A DNA stretch of 64,000 bases from Bacillus sp. FJAT-29790 (lineage in GTDB: Bacteria > Bacillota > Bacilli > Bacillales > Cytobacillaceae), in assembly GCF_019039215.1 (NCBI RefSeq), contig NZ_JAHNZZ010000001.1:1400263-1464262 (forward strand), written 5' to 3'. Positions 33,361-42,117 of this stretch are shown one piece after another; position 1 is the first letter of the stretch, and each line of letters starts with the position of its first letter. The position numbers were made by a program, and so were the translations under genes. The notes under the pieces were generated by a model. The model had not been told where the DNA came from and did no database searches. It worked only from the letters and a program-made list of their open reading frames with translations.

Positions 33361-33590
33361 AGGCTGTTTTCGCATATATTGTTGTTTTAGCCTACAAAGT
33401 TTGCCCGTTGATTTCCGCTGCGGACACTTGCTTTCCGCGGGGAGGGACGGGAGCCTCCTCGGCGTTACCGCCTGTGGGGTCTCCCGTTCCCTCTATCTCC
33501 CGCTGGAGTCAAGTGCCCTCCGCTCCAATCAACTCAGATTATTAAATAAGAATCATATTATAAAAGCAACAAACTTTACGAAAACAGCCT
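33361..33590 (+). repeat. 230-bp fold-back repeat, copy 2 (MITE-like)
   Basis: Same length and orientation as copy 1 at 1711-1940. Left end AGGCTGTTTTCGCATATATTG and right end TTTACGAAAACAGCCT are imperfect inverted repeats, with the same GC-rich palindromic core. Its right end supplies the last 16 codons and stop of the HAAS-domain gene on the minus strand. No clear target duplication is preserved at the borders. Confidence 0.85.
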
Positions 33591-33979
33591 AAACTTATTT
33601 GCAAATCGAAAAATAGATAAACAATTCCTAGGACCAAACAAACGAAAAGTAAGCCGTAATTAATTAAAATTCCCACTCTAAAGATGGAAAATGGAATCGT
33701 AACAATCCAAGCGATAAGGATATAAATATAGGCGATTTGAAAAGCTTTAAATTGAAACTGATTGATCCAGACTGGAATATTGCCATCAATCAAGTCATCT
33801 ATTTTCGTCATGCTGGTTTTGGCTTTCGCAATCGCCTCTTTCTCATCCAATCCTTCTTGCATTAAATGTGATACCTTCGCCTCTAAATTCCCTAAAATCT
33901 CTTCCTTCAGCTCAAAGATCCCATGATGGTTCTTATAATTTCTGAATAAGTGATCAACATGTTTCTTTAGCTCCTTCAT
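33542..33979 (-). CDS. HAAS-domain membrane protein, 3' end replaced by repeat
   Basis: A 145-aa protein whose first 75 residues are a HAAS-type helical domain (KKHVDHLFRNYKNHHGIFELKEEILGNLEAKV...KAKTSMTKIDDLIDG), followed by two membrane helices. The last 16 residues after YLFFDLQI (SLGCFRKVCC and on) are encoded by the right end of the fold-back repeat, so the natural C-terminus has been lost. HAAS proteins are usually encoded beside PadR regulators, as here: the padR stop codon and this ATG are one base apart. It may act as a PadR-linked membrane signalling partner; whether the truncated form works is unknown. Confidence 0.75.
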   Translation of the reverse strand: MKELKKHVDHLFRNYKNHHGIFELKEEILGNLEAKVSHLMQEGLDEKEAIAKAKTSMTKIDDLIDGNIPVWINQFQFKAFQIAYIYILIAWIVTIPFSIFRVGILINYGLLFVCLVLGIVYLFFDLQISLGCFRKVCCFYNMILI

Positions 33980-34327
33980 TTACTTCCTCCTCCTAACAAT
34001 CAACTGATCAATCAGTTCTTTCGCCAACGCCCATTCAGCAACTGCTTCTTCATAAGCCTTTTCTCCACTTTGGGTGATTTTATAATACTTTCGCCTTCCA
34101 CCCTGACTTTCATTACCCCAATAAGCTGTAATCAGCTGTTGTTTTTCAAGCCTCTTTAAGCTCGTATAAAGGGAGGGTTCCTTCAGCTCAAACTTCCCAT
34201 TGCTTTGCTCAAATATCGATTTAATTATTTCATATCCATAGTTATCACCATCAATCAACACCCGAAGGATCATCGTATCGATGTGTCCTCGAATGAGATC
34301 GCTACTAATTGGAGTCACTTTTTGCAT
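33980..34327 (-). CDS. PadR family transcriptional regulator
   Basis: A 115-aa winged-helix repressor: SSDLIRGHIDTMILRVLIDGDNYGYEIIKSIFE, recognition region KEPSLYTSLKRLEKQQLI, wing GGRRKYYKIT, and a short C-terminal dimerisation helix. The start is the ATG after AAGGAGGG. It is cotranscribed with the HAAS-domain gene. A 24-bp palindrome at 34355-34378 within its promoter suggests autoregulation. Targets may include the ABC exporter nearby, but nothing in the sequence proves it. Confidence 0.88.
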   Translation of the reverse strand: MQKVTPISSDLIRGHIDTMILRVLIDGDNYGYEIIKSIFEQSNGKFELKEPSLYTSLKRLEKQQLITAYWGNESQGGRRKYYKITQSGEKAYEEAVAEWALAKELIDQLIVRRRK

Positions 34328-34337
34328 AAATACCCTC

Positions 34338-34384
34338 CTTGCTCCTATACATCGTATCACACATTACTATGTGTGATAAAGTAC
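34338..34384 (-). promoter_or_regulatory. padR promoter with 24-bp palindromic operator
   Basis: TATCACACAT and ATGTGTGATA are perfect inverted arms around TACT (34355-34378). The palindrome covers the spacer of a likely minus-strand promoter, -35 TTATCA and -10 TACGAT 17 bases apart, so a bound repressor would block RNA polymerase. Confidence 0.65.
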
Positions 34385-34531
34385 TAAATGTTAAATAGAT
34401 AAGTTTTGGCTAATACCAACCAACATTCATCTCCCAACTACCCACCTGAGCTTCACCCTTCACATTCCTTGAGGTTGGAGTCTTCTTTCGGAAAATGATA
34501 AAATGGGAAAAAAAGATAAGGAGTATTCAAT

Positions 34532-35209
34532 GTGAATTCGAAAAAAAGTGTCATTGAAAAATTAAATTTTAGTAAATATCCTACAAAACTCATTCTCCAT
34601 GCCCCTGAAGACATAGATGACTTTAGTGAAATAGAATATGATTCATCTATTAAAAATGATAAATATCATCTTATTTTTATATTTGTTTTTAATTTAGAGG
34701 ATATGTCCAAGCATTTACAGTTAGTGATTGAAAAACAGTTAATCGAGGATAACGGATATTTATACTTTGCTTATCCTAAAAAGAACAACCCACAATATAA
34801 AGAATACATAGAACGGGATAATATCTTTACAGGAATAAATATGAATGAGGAAGGATATGTTCATGGATGCAACTTAAAGTTTTCAAGAATGATTAGTCTA
34901 AATGATGTATTTACTGTGGTGGGGCTGAAATCTGCACCGCAGCGGGCGAAAAAGCCTACAAGCACCAAAAAAAATCAATGTGTCGATGACTATATTGTGC
35001 ATGTTGAAGATATAAAGCTATATTTATACAATAAAGAGGATTTATTTAGGACATACGACCAGTTAACCTTTGGCTACCAAAAGGATTGGGCGCGTTATGT
35101 TTATAGTGCTAAAAGAAAAGAAACTCAAGAAAAACGATTGATGGAAATGGAGGCAATACTAGGCGAAGGCTATAAATCAATTGATTTGTATAGGCGAAAA
35201 AAGAAATAA
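34532..35209 (+). CDS. YdeI/OmdA-type protein
   Basis: A 225-aa protein. The C-terminal 55 residues (YDQLTFGYQKDWARYVYSAKR, then MEMEAILGEGYKSIDLYRRK) match the bacteriocin-protection YdeI/OmpD-associated domain. The N-terminal part (HAPEDIDDFSEI, then a DUF3052-like strand set) is also seen in Bacillus members. The start is GTG after AAGGAG. Function in Gram-positives is not established; the DNA context gives no partner. Confidence 0.75.
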   Translation: MNSKKSVIEKLNFSKYPTKLILHAPEDIDDFSEIEYDSSIKNDKYHLIFIFVFNLEDMSKHLQLVIEKQLIEDNGYLYFAYPKKNNPQYKEYIERDNIFTGINMNEEGYVHGCNLKFSRMISLNDVFTVVGLKSAPQRAKKPTSTKKNQCVDDYIVHVEDIKLYLYNKEDLFRTYDQLTFGYQKDWARYVYSAKRKETQEKRLMEMEAILGEGYKSIDLYRRKKK

Positions 35210-35255
35210 TGATCAGTTAACCAGTCTATGGAAGGCAGATTCATATAGTAAATAC

Positions 35256-35300
35256 AAAAGAAGATGAACACTACATTTAGTAGCAGATCATCTTCTTTTT
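35256..35300. terminator. Bidirectional terminator
   Basis: AAAAGAAGATGA and TCATCTTCTTTT form a 12-pair stem with A and T tails on both sides, between the convergent YdeI-like and ABC permease genes. Confidence 0.8.
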
Positions 35301-35352
35301 GGAATGAGCAGTATCCCACAGATCCTTTTAAGAATCATTTTACAATCATATA

Positions 35353-37947
35353 CTATATACTTTCCTGCTTTAATGCATCAATAATATTCTCTTTTTTTAC
35401 TTTGGCGCTGGAGTATAGCATTGCTGAGCTAACGATGATAAATACGGCAGCAATTACATATAAAATACTTATCCAAGGAAGTGCGAATCCATAGCTAAAA
35501 CTGTTCATCAATGCCCTGTGGATCAAATACATTACAATGAAGCTGACCGGAAGCCCGTAGAGCAGCGATTTTATTCCGTAAAAGATACTTTCATAATTCA
35601 TCATTTTATTAAAGCCTTTTGGCGTCATGCCAACAGATTTTAGCATCGCAAATTCTCGTTTTCGAAGGGAAATACTCGTGGAGATCGTATTGAAAATATT
35701 CGCAATCGAAATCGACGTAATTAACACGATAAAGCCATAAGTAAATACGGACATTAACATGATCAACTGTTCTTCCTGTTGTCTACTTTGGTACATATTG
35801 TGAACGTACATATTGCTTTCTTTCATTTCCTCGATTTCCTGTTGTGTTTTCATTGGATCGGTACTTTTTAGAATAAGATATTTCCAAATGTCGGCTTTCA
35901 ACTTATCGGAGATCAATTGATCCATGACTCGTTCTGAGACGATGATATTTAGCCCGCCTACCCCAGCTGGATGAATACCCATCGGAAATTGATCTGTCAA
36001 TGCAACAATTTCCACTTTATTTAAATACGTCTCTTCTTCTGTTTCCCGATCTTTATAGATTAAATCAATACTTTGACCAACTCTCGTATTGATGGCCTTC
36101 GTTTCGATATACTTCTTTGTTTCTATATCCTGTAAAGGAATTGTATCAATTACAATTGCAGTTAAATGGTTATGATCCCTTAACTTTTCGTAATCTGCTC
36201 CAACCTCCTTTGCGTATGCTTGCAAGTATTCCTCATTTAATCCATGTATGTTAATGAAATAGGGGAATTTTCCGTTCTCAAGCATACTCTTATCATTCTT
36301 CACCATCTTTTGTAATTCATCGGCGATCGCTGCTTCTTCAATCCAAGAATTCACACCTAACTCGTTAATCATACTATATTCCGCTACATCACCGAGAGAA
36401 GCAATCGATTTCATTAAGCGATCTTCTGTTTCAGTAGTCCCACTGGGTATTGATACTTGAATATCATAATTCACACCATCCTGTGAAAGTTCAAGCGATT
36501 TTTTCAAATTTGCGGTAAAAAATGACACGGCTAAAAACAGTACAATGCTAATGACAAGTGAAAAGACTGTTGCTTGATACCTGCGTTTATTTCTTTTTAA
36601 GTTTTTTAATCCAATTTCTGCTTCGATTCCAAATAGCTTGCGAATGAGCTTCGACGTTTTTACTGCTTTCCTAGTAAGCTTAATATCGGCTGTTTGCCTA
36701 ATCGCCTCAATGGCAGAGATCTTAGATGCCTTCATTGCTGGAAGATACGTTGAAATGAAAATCGTCATCATCGAAACTGCACTAGCAATCAAGATCGAAA
36801 AGGGTGTAACGGTTAACGTTAACTTTTCGGTCATCCCTAATGCTCCTTGAATTATTGAGTTAATGAACCAAAAGGTAATGCCGATTCCGACAAGACCGCA
36901 AATAATGCCAATTGGGATACTGATCAACCCAATAATTACTCCCTCAAAAAACACCGAATTTCTTTTCTGCCTTTTCGTAGCTCCCACACTTGCGAGCATT
37001 CCTAAATGACGAGAACGTTCTGAGACGGAAATTGCGAAAGCATTATAGATTAACGAAACAGAGCCAATAATAATGACCGCCATAATGATCGCTGATAATG
37101 AAAAAAGTGTACTTCGTAAGCCGTCGTTTTTTATTGCACCATAATAGCGTAGTAAATTATGATTAAATTGGATCGATTCTACTTTGTTTTTATTTGCTAA
37201 TTCCTCTGCATGTGTGAATAAGGAGCTTTTGACCTTTTTTAATAAAACCGCCGCATTGACTGTATCGTTTGCTCCAATCATGCTTTCATCCACATAGGTA
37301 ATGATCGTATATCCGGGCGCCCATGTTGGTTCCCATTTGGGTCGTTTTATGAAGCCTACAACCGTGTAGTTTCTTGTTGTTGTATTTTTTAAGGTTTCGG
37401 TAATTTCACCATTTTCCATATTTAATGGGTCAAATTGTTCTAGTCGGCTATCGTTAACTTCTAGGAATCGTTCGCCAACATCAAGTGTTAAACGATCACC
37501 AATCTCGTATTCTACCTTCGCGTTCGTGGGAATTGCCTCTGAAATTACTACTTCATTGTTTGCTTGCGGAAGCCTCCCCTCACTCAATTCAATCGGAAAC
37601 TGTTTAAAACCTTGTGCATTATACTCCTTGATAAACAAATATGGCTTGTTTTCATTTTGTCCCCCCTCTAAAAGGGCATAACCTCGATCTCGTGAGATCA
37701 CAAGTGTTTTTGTTGCTTCATCATTTTTAACCGCTTCAAGCTGATCCTTGTTCACATCCTTATAAAGAACATGCCATTCTCCATCGTTTGCAATCGTCTG
37801 CCTTTGCATTAATTCCAAAAAAGATACCCCAAGCGTCGCAACAGCTGTCACCATGGCGACTGAAATAATGACGCCAATGAGTGTCACAAGCGTTCGTCTT
37901 TTGTTCTGCTTCAAATGTCTTACCGTTAGTTTATTGACAATATTCAC
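35353..37947 (-). CDS. ABC transporter permease with two FtsX domains
   Basis: An 864-aa permease made of two similar halves. Each half has an N-terminal helix, a large extracellular domain and a block of three membrane helices of the FtsX/MacB type (first block about 285-420, with GMLASVGATKRQKR; second about 745-855, with REFAMLKSVGMTPKG). Such permeases export peptides or lipids or transmit mechanical force. The GTG start overlaps the ATPase stop codon (GTGA). Regulation by the adjacent two-component system is likely. The substrate is unknown; antimicrobial peptide resistance is a reasonable guess. Confidence 0.88.
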   Translation of the reverse strand: MNIVNKLTVRHLKQNKRRTLVTLIGVIISVAMVTAVATLGVSFLELMQRQTIANDGEWHVLYKDVNKDQLEAVKNDEATKTLVISRDRGYALLEGGQNENKPYLFIKEYNAQGFKQFPIELSEGRLPQANNEVVISEAIPTNAKVEYEIGDRLTLDVGERFLEVNDSRLEQFDPLNMENGEITETLKNTTTRNYTVVGFIKRPKWEPTWAPGYTIITYVDESMIGANDTVNAAVLLKKVKSSLFTHAEELANKNKVESIQFNHNLLRYYGAIKNDGLRSTLFSLSAIIMAVIIIGSVSLIYNAFAISVSERSRHLGMLASVGATKRQKRNSVFFEGVIIGLISIPIGIICGLVGIGITFWFINSIIQGALGMTEKLTLTVTPFSILIASAVSMMTIFISTYLPAMKASKISAIEAIRQTADIKLTRKAVKTSKLIRKLFGIEAEIGLKNLKRNKRRYQATVFSLVISIVLFLAVSFFTANLKKSLELSQDGVNYDIQVSIPSGTTETEDRLMKSIASLGDVAEYSMINELGVNSWIEEAAIADELQKMVKNDKSMLENGKFPYFINIHGLNEEYLQAYAKEVGADYEKLRDHNHLTAIVIDTIPLQDIETKKYIETKAINTRVGQSIDLIYKDRETEEETYLNKVEIVALTDQFPMGIHPAGVGGLNIIVSERVMDQLISDKLKADIWKYLILKSTDPMKTQQEIEEMKESNMYVHNMYQSRQQEEQLIMLMSVFTYGFIVLITSISIANIFNTISTSISLRKREFAMLKSVGMTPKGFNKMMNYESIFYGIKSLLYGLPVSFIVMYLIHRALMNSFSYGFALPWISILYVIAAVFIIVSSAMLYSSAKVKKENIIDALKQESI

Positions 37948-38627
37948 GGACGAATCACCTCATCCTTGGCAATCCTTCCATCTTCAATTGCAATAACTCT
38001 GTCAGCTTGCAAAGCAATCCGTTCATCATGGGTAATGACGATCAAGGTCTGATTATACGTTTTATTAAACATTTTTAATAAGTCAATGATTTCACTACTA
38101 TTCTTACTATCTAGATTACCAGTTGGCTCATCTGCCAGCATAATAGCAGGATTGTTGATCAATGCTCTACCAATTGATACCCTCTGCTGTTGTCCGCCGG
38201 AAAGCTGATTGGGCAGATGGTTTAAGCGATTTTGCAGATTTAAAATCTTTACAATATCATCTAACTGTTTCTTATCCACCTTATGTTCATCAAGCAGCAA
38301 TGGCAGAGTTATATTCTCTTCAACCGTAAGGACCGGAATCAGGTTGTAAAACTGATAAATCAAGCCAATTTGCCTACGTCTAAAAATCGCCAACTGAGTT
38401 TCATTCAGCTTATATATGTCCGTATTATCAACGAGTACTTTTCCACTGGTCGGTCGATCCACACCGCCAAGCATATGCAGAAGCGTTGATTTTCCTGATC
38501 CGGACGGACCGATAATCGCAATAAATTCACCTTTTTTTACCGAAAAAGAAACGTCATCTAGTGCCTTTACTGCCGTCTCGCCTTTCCCATATATTTTAGA
38601 CAGATGTTCTATTTTTAAAATTTCCAT
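37944..38627 (-). CDS. ABC transporter ATP-binding protein, MacB/LolD type
   Basis: A 227-aa ATPase with Walker A GPSGSGKST (about 39-47), LSGGQQQR signature, Walker B IMLADEPTGNLD and His switch VITHDE. This is the ATPase type that pairs with FtsX-domain permeases, here the next gene, with four-base overlap. The gene starts with ATG after GGAGG and lies 177 bases downstream of the sensor kinase gene on the same strand, behind a candidate regulator-binding direct repeat. Confidence 0.93.
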   Translation of the reverse strand: MEILKIEHLSKIYGKGETAVKALDDVSFSVKKGEFIAIIGPSGSGKSTLLHMLGGVDRPTSGKVLVDNTDIYKLNETQLAIFRRRQIGLIYQFYNLIPVLTVEENITLPLLLDEHKVDKKQLDDIVKILNLQNRLNHLPNQLSGGQQQRVSIGRALINNPAIMLADEPTGNLDSKNSSEIIDLLKMFNKTYNQTLIVITHDERIALQADRVIAIEDGRIAKDEVIRP

Positions 38628-38664
38628 TGTATAACCTCCATATTATTGGTGTTGAGTTCAGTAT

Positions 38665-38703
38665 ATCTGTCTAAAATGACTTTCAAGTGACTGTAAAATG
38701 ACA
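38665..38703 (-). promoter_or_regulatory. Direct repeat upstream of the ABC genes, candidate response-regulator site
   Basis: On the plus strand TAAAATGAC occurs at 38672-38680 and 38694-38702, 22 bases apart, about two helical turns. On the minus strand the sites lie just upstream of and in a weak promoter (TTGAAA, 15 bases, TATACT). Spacing and position fit an OmpR-type activator. Confidence 0.45.
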
Positions 38704-38747
38704 ATCTAGTCACTTAACGTTTATTGTAAAAAGCTGTTTTCGTAAAC

Positions 38748-38801
38748 TTTATCTACGAAAAATATAATTTATCTAAGAAACTTAATGATTTATCTGCGAA
38801 A
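38748..38801 (+). repeat. Three tandem copies of TTTATCTRMGAAA
   Basis: TTTATCTACGAAA, TTTATCTAAGAAA and TTTATCTGCGAAA start at 38748, 38768 and 38789, a period of 20-21 bases. They are in the short gap directly after the sensor kinase stop codon. Confidence 0.7.
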
Positions 38802-38804
38802 CTA

Positions 38805-39815
38805 TTAAATGATTTGTTTATAAAATTTAATCCGAAACTGAGTGCCCTTTACTTTCCGATTCTTTACTTCGAGATCACCATTTTGGCTTGTGATAATGCT
38901 GTGAGCCATGGCAAGACCTATGCCGATGCTATCCTCGCTTGCATTTTTTCCTTTATAAAAACGTTTAAATATATAAGGTATTTCTTCCTTTGGGATTCCT
39001 TTCCCGTTGTCAGTAATGATGATTTCCGTAAACAAAGGGTTTTCTGAAAAAGAAATGGCAATCACTTCACCTTTAGGAGTATGCTCCAAACAGTTTTTTA
39101 AAATATTGATCATTGCTTCGGATGTCCAATTGAGATCACCGAGAAAAGAGACTGTGTCTTCGCCCTTTATTGAAACTGTTTGTTCTTTAATTTCCATCGG
39201 AATCAGAACAGGCTCTAGCGCTTTTTGAATTAACTTTCTCACCGCTATTTGATCTTTTTTGAATTGCACTGTTCCTGCGTCAATTTTCGATAGCTTTAAA
39301 AGGGAAGAAACAAGCCATTCAATCCGTTCAAGTTGAATACGAATATTGCGTGTAAATTCCGTTCTTTTCGCTTCTGGAAGCCCAGTATCACTTAACAAAT
39401 CTGCCATCACCAACATGGAGGTAAGCGGAGTTTTGAGCTGATGGGATATATCAGAAATCCCATCTGTGAGTGAGATTTTATCTTGTTGCAAAAGTGAGCG
39501 CTGCTCTGATAACATGAGGGTCACTTTATAAATATCACTCTTCAAAATACTTAGCTCGCCCTCACGATTATCGCGAACATCAAGAGCATAATCACCGCCG
39601 CTAATTTGGCGCAAATAGCCTGAAAGCTTTTCGATTTCACGATATCTCCAGCTTGTAAATAATAAGCTGCATCCAATTAGCAATACAGAAGTAATAAAAA
39701 TGAGCGCAGCGGTACTGAGCGAAAAAAATACCGAAATAACGGTCGCCACAAAGGTGATCGAGCACATCACTAGTATTAGAATTTGGATCTCGCGATTACG
39801 CAGCATGCTAATCAC
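38805..39815 (-). CDS. Sensor histidine kinase
   Basis: A 336-aa kinase with two close membrane helices (about 10-32 and 36-55), a short HAMP-like stretch, phosphoacceptor His125 in SDISHQLKTPLTSM, N-box NILKNCLEH, G1 DNGKGIP and GIGLAMAHSI. The very short extracellular loop is typical of intramembrane-sensing kinases that work with FtsX-type exporters. It overlaps the response regulator gene by eight bases and is followed by the ABC genes. Confidence 0.92.
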   Translation of the reverse strand: MISMLRNREIQILILVMCSITFVATVISVFFSLSTAALIFITSVLLIGCSLLFTSWRYREIEKLSGYLRQISGGDYALDVRDNREGELSILKSDIYKVTLMLSEQRSLLQQDKISLTDGISDISHQLKTPLTSMLVMADLLSDTGLPEAKRTEFTRNIRIQLERIEWLVSSLLKLSKIDAGTVQFKKDQIAVRKLIQKALEPVLIPMEIKEQTVSIKGEDTVSFLGDLNWTSEAMINILKNCLEHTPKGEVIAISFSENPLFTEIIITDNGKGIPKEEIPYIFKRFYKGKNASEDSIGIGLAMAHSIITSQNGDLEVKNRKVKGTQFRIKFYKQII

Positions 39816-40491
39816 CCACCTTATAGCCTAAACCGCGCACAGTTTTGATAATTGTTGGATTTTGCGGATGATCCTCTAGCTTTTCCCGTAACCTTTTTAT
39901 GTAAACCGTTAATGTATTATCATTCACGAAGTCCCCTGCCACATCCCAAATCCGCTCTAAAAGCTGATTTCTTGAGAGGACCTGTCCGATATGGTTAGCA
40001 AAGATAAGTAATAACCGATACTCTAACGCAGTCAATGGAATTTCATCGCCATTTTTAAAAACCTTTCCCTCGAGTGTATTAATCCGAATATTTTCTATTT
40101 CAATTATTGCTTTTGTCTGATTCTGCTTATGGTATCTACGTAAAACCGATTTGATTCTTGAAAGAAGCTCACGAATACGAAAGGGCTTTGTTATATAATC
40201 ATCCGCTCCCATGTCAAGTCCCATCACAACATTGACTTCATCATCAATTGCTGTTAAAAAAATGACAGGAATATCGCTCCGTTCTTTCACAATACGGCAC
40301 AAGTCATAGCCGCTACCATCCGGCAATGATAAATCAAACAAACATAAAGCGAATTGCTTTAAATCTTCGGCTAACACTTTTTTCGCAGTTGCAACATCAT
40401 GACAAAGAACCGTTGAAAAGTGATCCTGCTGCAGTGAATATTCAAGTCCAGATGCGATCGTTTTATCATCTTCCACAAGCAAAATTTTCAT
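39808..40491 (-). CDS. OmpR-family response regulator
   Basis: A 227-aa regulator: receiver domain with Asp53 (LFDLSLPDGSGYDL) and Lys of ITKPF, then a winged-helix DNA-binding domain (LTALEYRLLLIFANHIGQVLSRNQLLERIW, TVYIKRLREKLE, GLGYKV). It forms a two-component system with the downstream kinase and most likely controls the ABC exporter that follows. Start ATG after AAGGGGATC. Confidence 0.94.
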   Translation of the reverse strand: MKILLVEDDKTIASGLEYSLQQDHFSTVLCHDVATAKKVLAEDLKQFALCLFDLSLPDGSGYDLCRIVKERSDIPVIFLTAIDDEVNVVMGLDMGADDYITKPFRIRELLSRIKSVLRRYHKQNQTKAIIEIENIRINTLEGKVFKNGDEIPLTALEYRLLLIFANHIGQVLSRNQLLERIWDVAGDFVNDNTLTVYIKRLREKLEDHPQNPTIIKTVRGLGYKVGD

Positions 40492-40728
40492 CTAATGATC
40501 CCCTTAACTTTCTTTACTTTGAAAAACATCGAATTCCAACACAATATTTCGTAAATAATTTTTGTAAGATATATGCATGATAACATGAATAGATAAGGGT
40601 ATCTTTAATATTTAAGGGAATATTGTATGAAGGAAATAGGGACGGAGCTTTTGTTTACTTAGCTAGTAATCCAAGCTATTTAGTAAATAGCCTAAATTAA
40701 CTTTAAAAGGTAGTTTAATAATACTCGA

Positions 40729-41144
40729 GAGCTGATCTATTTGCCCTTTAACATAGTATTTCTCCAGTTGCAGTCCAATAGAGCTCATCTATTTGCCCTT
40801 TAACATGGTATTTCTCCAGTTGCGGTCCAATAGAGCTCATCTATTTGCCCTTTAACAGGATTTTTCATCAGTAACAGTCCAATAGAGCTCATCTATAAGC
40901 CCTTGAACAGGATTTTTCACCAGGAACGGTCCAATTGAACTGTTCTATTAGAACTTTAACATGAGTTTTCACCAGTAGCGGTCCAATAGAGCTCATCTAT
41001 AAGCCCTTTAACACAGTATTTCTCCAGTTGCGGTCCAATAGAGCTGTTCTATTAGCATTTTAACATGAGTTTTCACCAGTAGTAGTCCATTAGAGCTGTT
41101 CTATTAGCACTTGAACATAATATTTCTTCATTAGGGGTACAATA
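40729..41144 (+). repeat. Eight tandem copies of a 52-bp unit
   Basis: Units begin with GAGCT at 40729, 40781, 40833, 40885 (then GAACT at 40937), 40989, 41041 and 41093, always exactly 52 bases apart. Each runs GAGCT(C/G)(A/T)TCTATT..GC, then TTTAACA, a TTTTC or TATTTCTCCAGT segment and GGTCCAATA. Two alternating half-types exist in the first 20 bases. There are no unique spacers, so it is not a CRISPR array. Confidence 0.92.
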
Positions 41145-41262
41145 AAATCATTTAAGGAGCCCCAAAAAGGCACATACGGACATCGGTAGTTGTTTCAAAG
41201 TTGGAATCTATAAATGATTAATTTTTTGAAAACAACATTCCCATAGAAAAGATCCTCAATAA

Positions 41263-41304
41263 AAAAGGAGAAAACAACTTTGTTTAAATTGTTTCCTCCT
41301 TTTA
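41263..41304 (-). terminator. Terminator of bcrC
   Basis: AAAAGGAGAAAACAA pairs with TTGTTTCCTCCTTTT (one G-U), with T-rich flanks. It lies 15 bases after the bcrC stop. Confidence 0.75.
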
Positions 41305-41318
41305 ATATCATTTTAAGA

Positions 41319-41894
41319 TCAAGAAGATTTATTAGCTCTATTTCTTTTACCAATAATTGATTCATAGATAGAAATAATCCAGTTTACAAGTGGGTCGAAC
41401 CATCTTGATAATTTTACAATCACATAGGAGACAACAATGGCCACAATTAAGCTGCCTAATACGTCAAACGGATAATGAACTCCCGCCCAGATACGGGAAT
41501 AGCCTGTTAAAAGGGCTAAAATGAACATTGGAATACCGACTTTTTTATATCGAAACCACATGGCGATTGCGATCGCAAAAGCACCTGTCGAATGATCACT
41601 AGGAAATGAGGCATCCGCTGCATGAGGGATCAAGGTCTCGATGTGATGCGTAACAAATGGACGCGGCTCAAAGTAAATCAGAGAAATAAGAACATTTACA
41701 ACTAACGCAACGACTCCTGTTCCACCGGCATATAATACAGCGCGTTTCATAGATTTCCCACCAAATACCCAAAGAACTAATAGTGTAAGTGCAAAAATGT
41801 AAATAGCATTATTCGTGATAAAAACCATAATGTTATCCAAAACATTACTATGACCAGATAGATTATGGATGCTTTTAAATAATTCGTAATTCAT
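41319..41894 (-). CDS. bcrC: Undecaprenyl-diphosphatase, BcrC type
   Basis: A 191-aa PAP2-family membrane phosphatase that recycles the cell-wall carrier undecaprenyl diphosphate and gives bacitracin resistance. PAP2 motifs are seen: YFEPRPFV (about 75-82), FPSDHS (about 97-102) and SRIWAGVHYPFDVLGS. Five membrane helices are likely. The N-terminus MNYELFKSIHNLSGHS and the whole sequence are close to B. subtilis BcrC (YwoA). A TTGACA element lies upstream, but no matching -10 or clear ECF-sigma signature was found. Confidence 0.93.
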   Translation of the reverse strand: MNYELFKSIHNLSGHSNVLDNIMVFITNNAIYIFALTLLVLWVFGGKSMKRAVLYAGGTGVVALVVNVLISLIYFEPRPFVTHHIETLIPHAADASFPSDHSTGAFAIAIAMWFRYKKVGIPMFILALLTGYSRIWAGVHYPFDVLGSLIVAIVVSYVIVKLSRWFDPLVNWIISIYESIIGKRNRANKSS

Positions 41895-42117
41895 ATAATC
41901 AATCCTTTTCTTTAATTTCCTTGATTAATTTAGAAGCTTTTTTTAGCACCATTTATATTAACACAATTGTTCTTTATATGGATACTGTCAACAATTCAAC
42001 TCTAACCTATTTCAAGAATTGCAGCCGATCGTATTTAATAACTTAGTGAAAAATTGTAATAAACACCAAGTAAATAATCCTAATTTCCCAGCCTAATGTT
42101 AACCACCTCAGCAGAAA

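Larger units (their letters stand above)
40492..41318. other. 827-bp gene-free region around the tandem repeat
   Basis: Apart from the eight-unit 52-bp repeat (40729-41144) and a terminator (41263-41304), I see no gene, RNA motif or promoter beyond the probable response-regulator promoter near its start. Confidence 0.5.

Noticed and set aside
35264..35494. Plus-strand frame of 76 codons
   Set aside because: Starts in the terminator hairpin and runs antisense to the end of the ABC permease gene.
40729..41144. Possible CRISPR array
   Set aside because: The whole 52-bp unit repeats with no unique spacers and no cas genes are present; it is a minisatellite.
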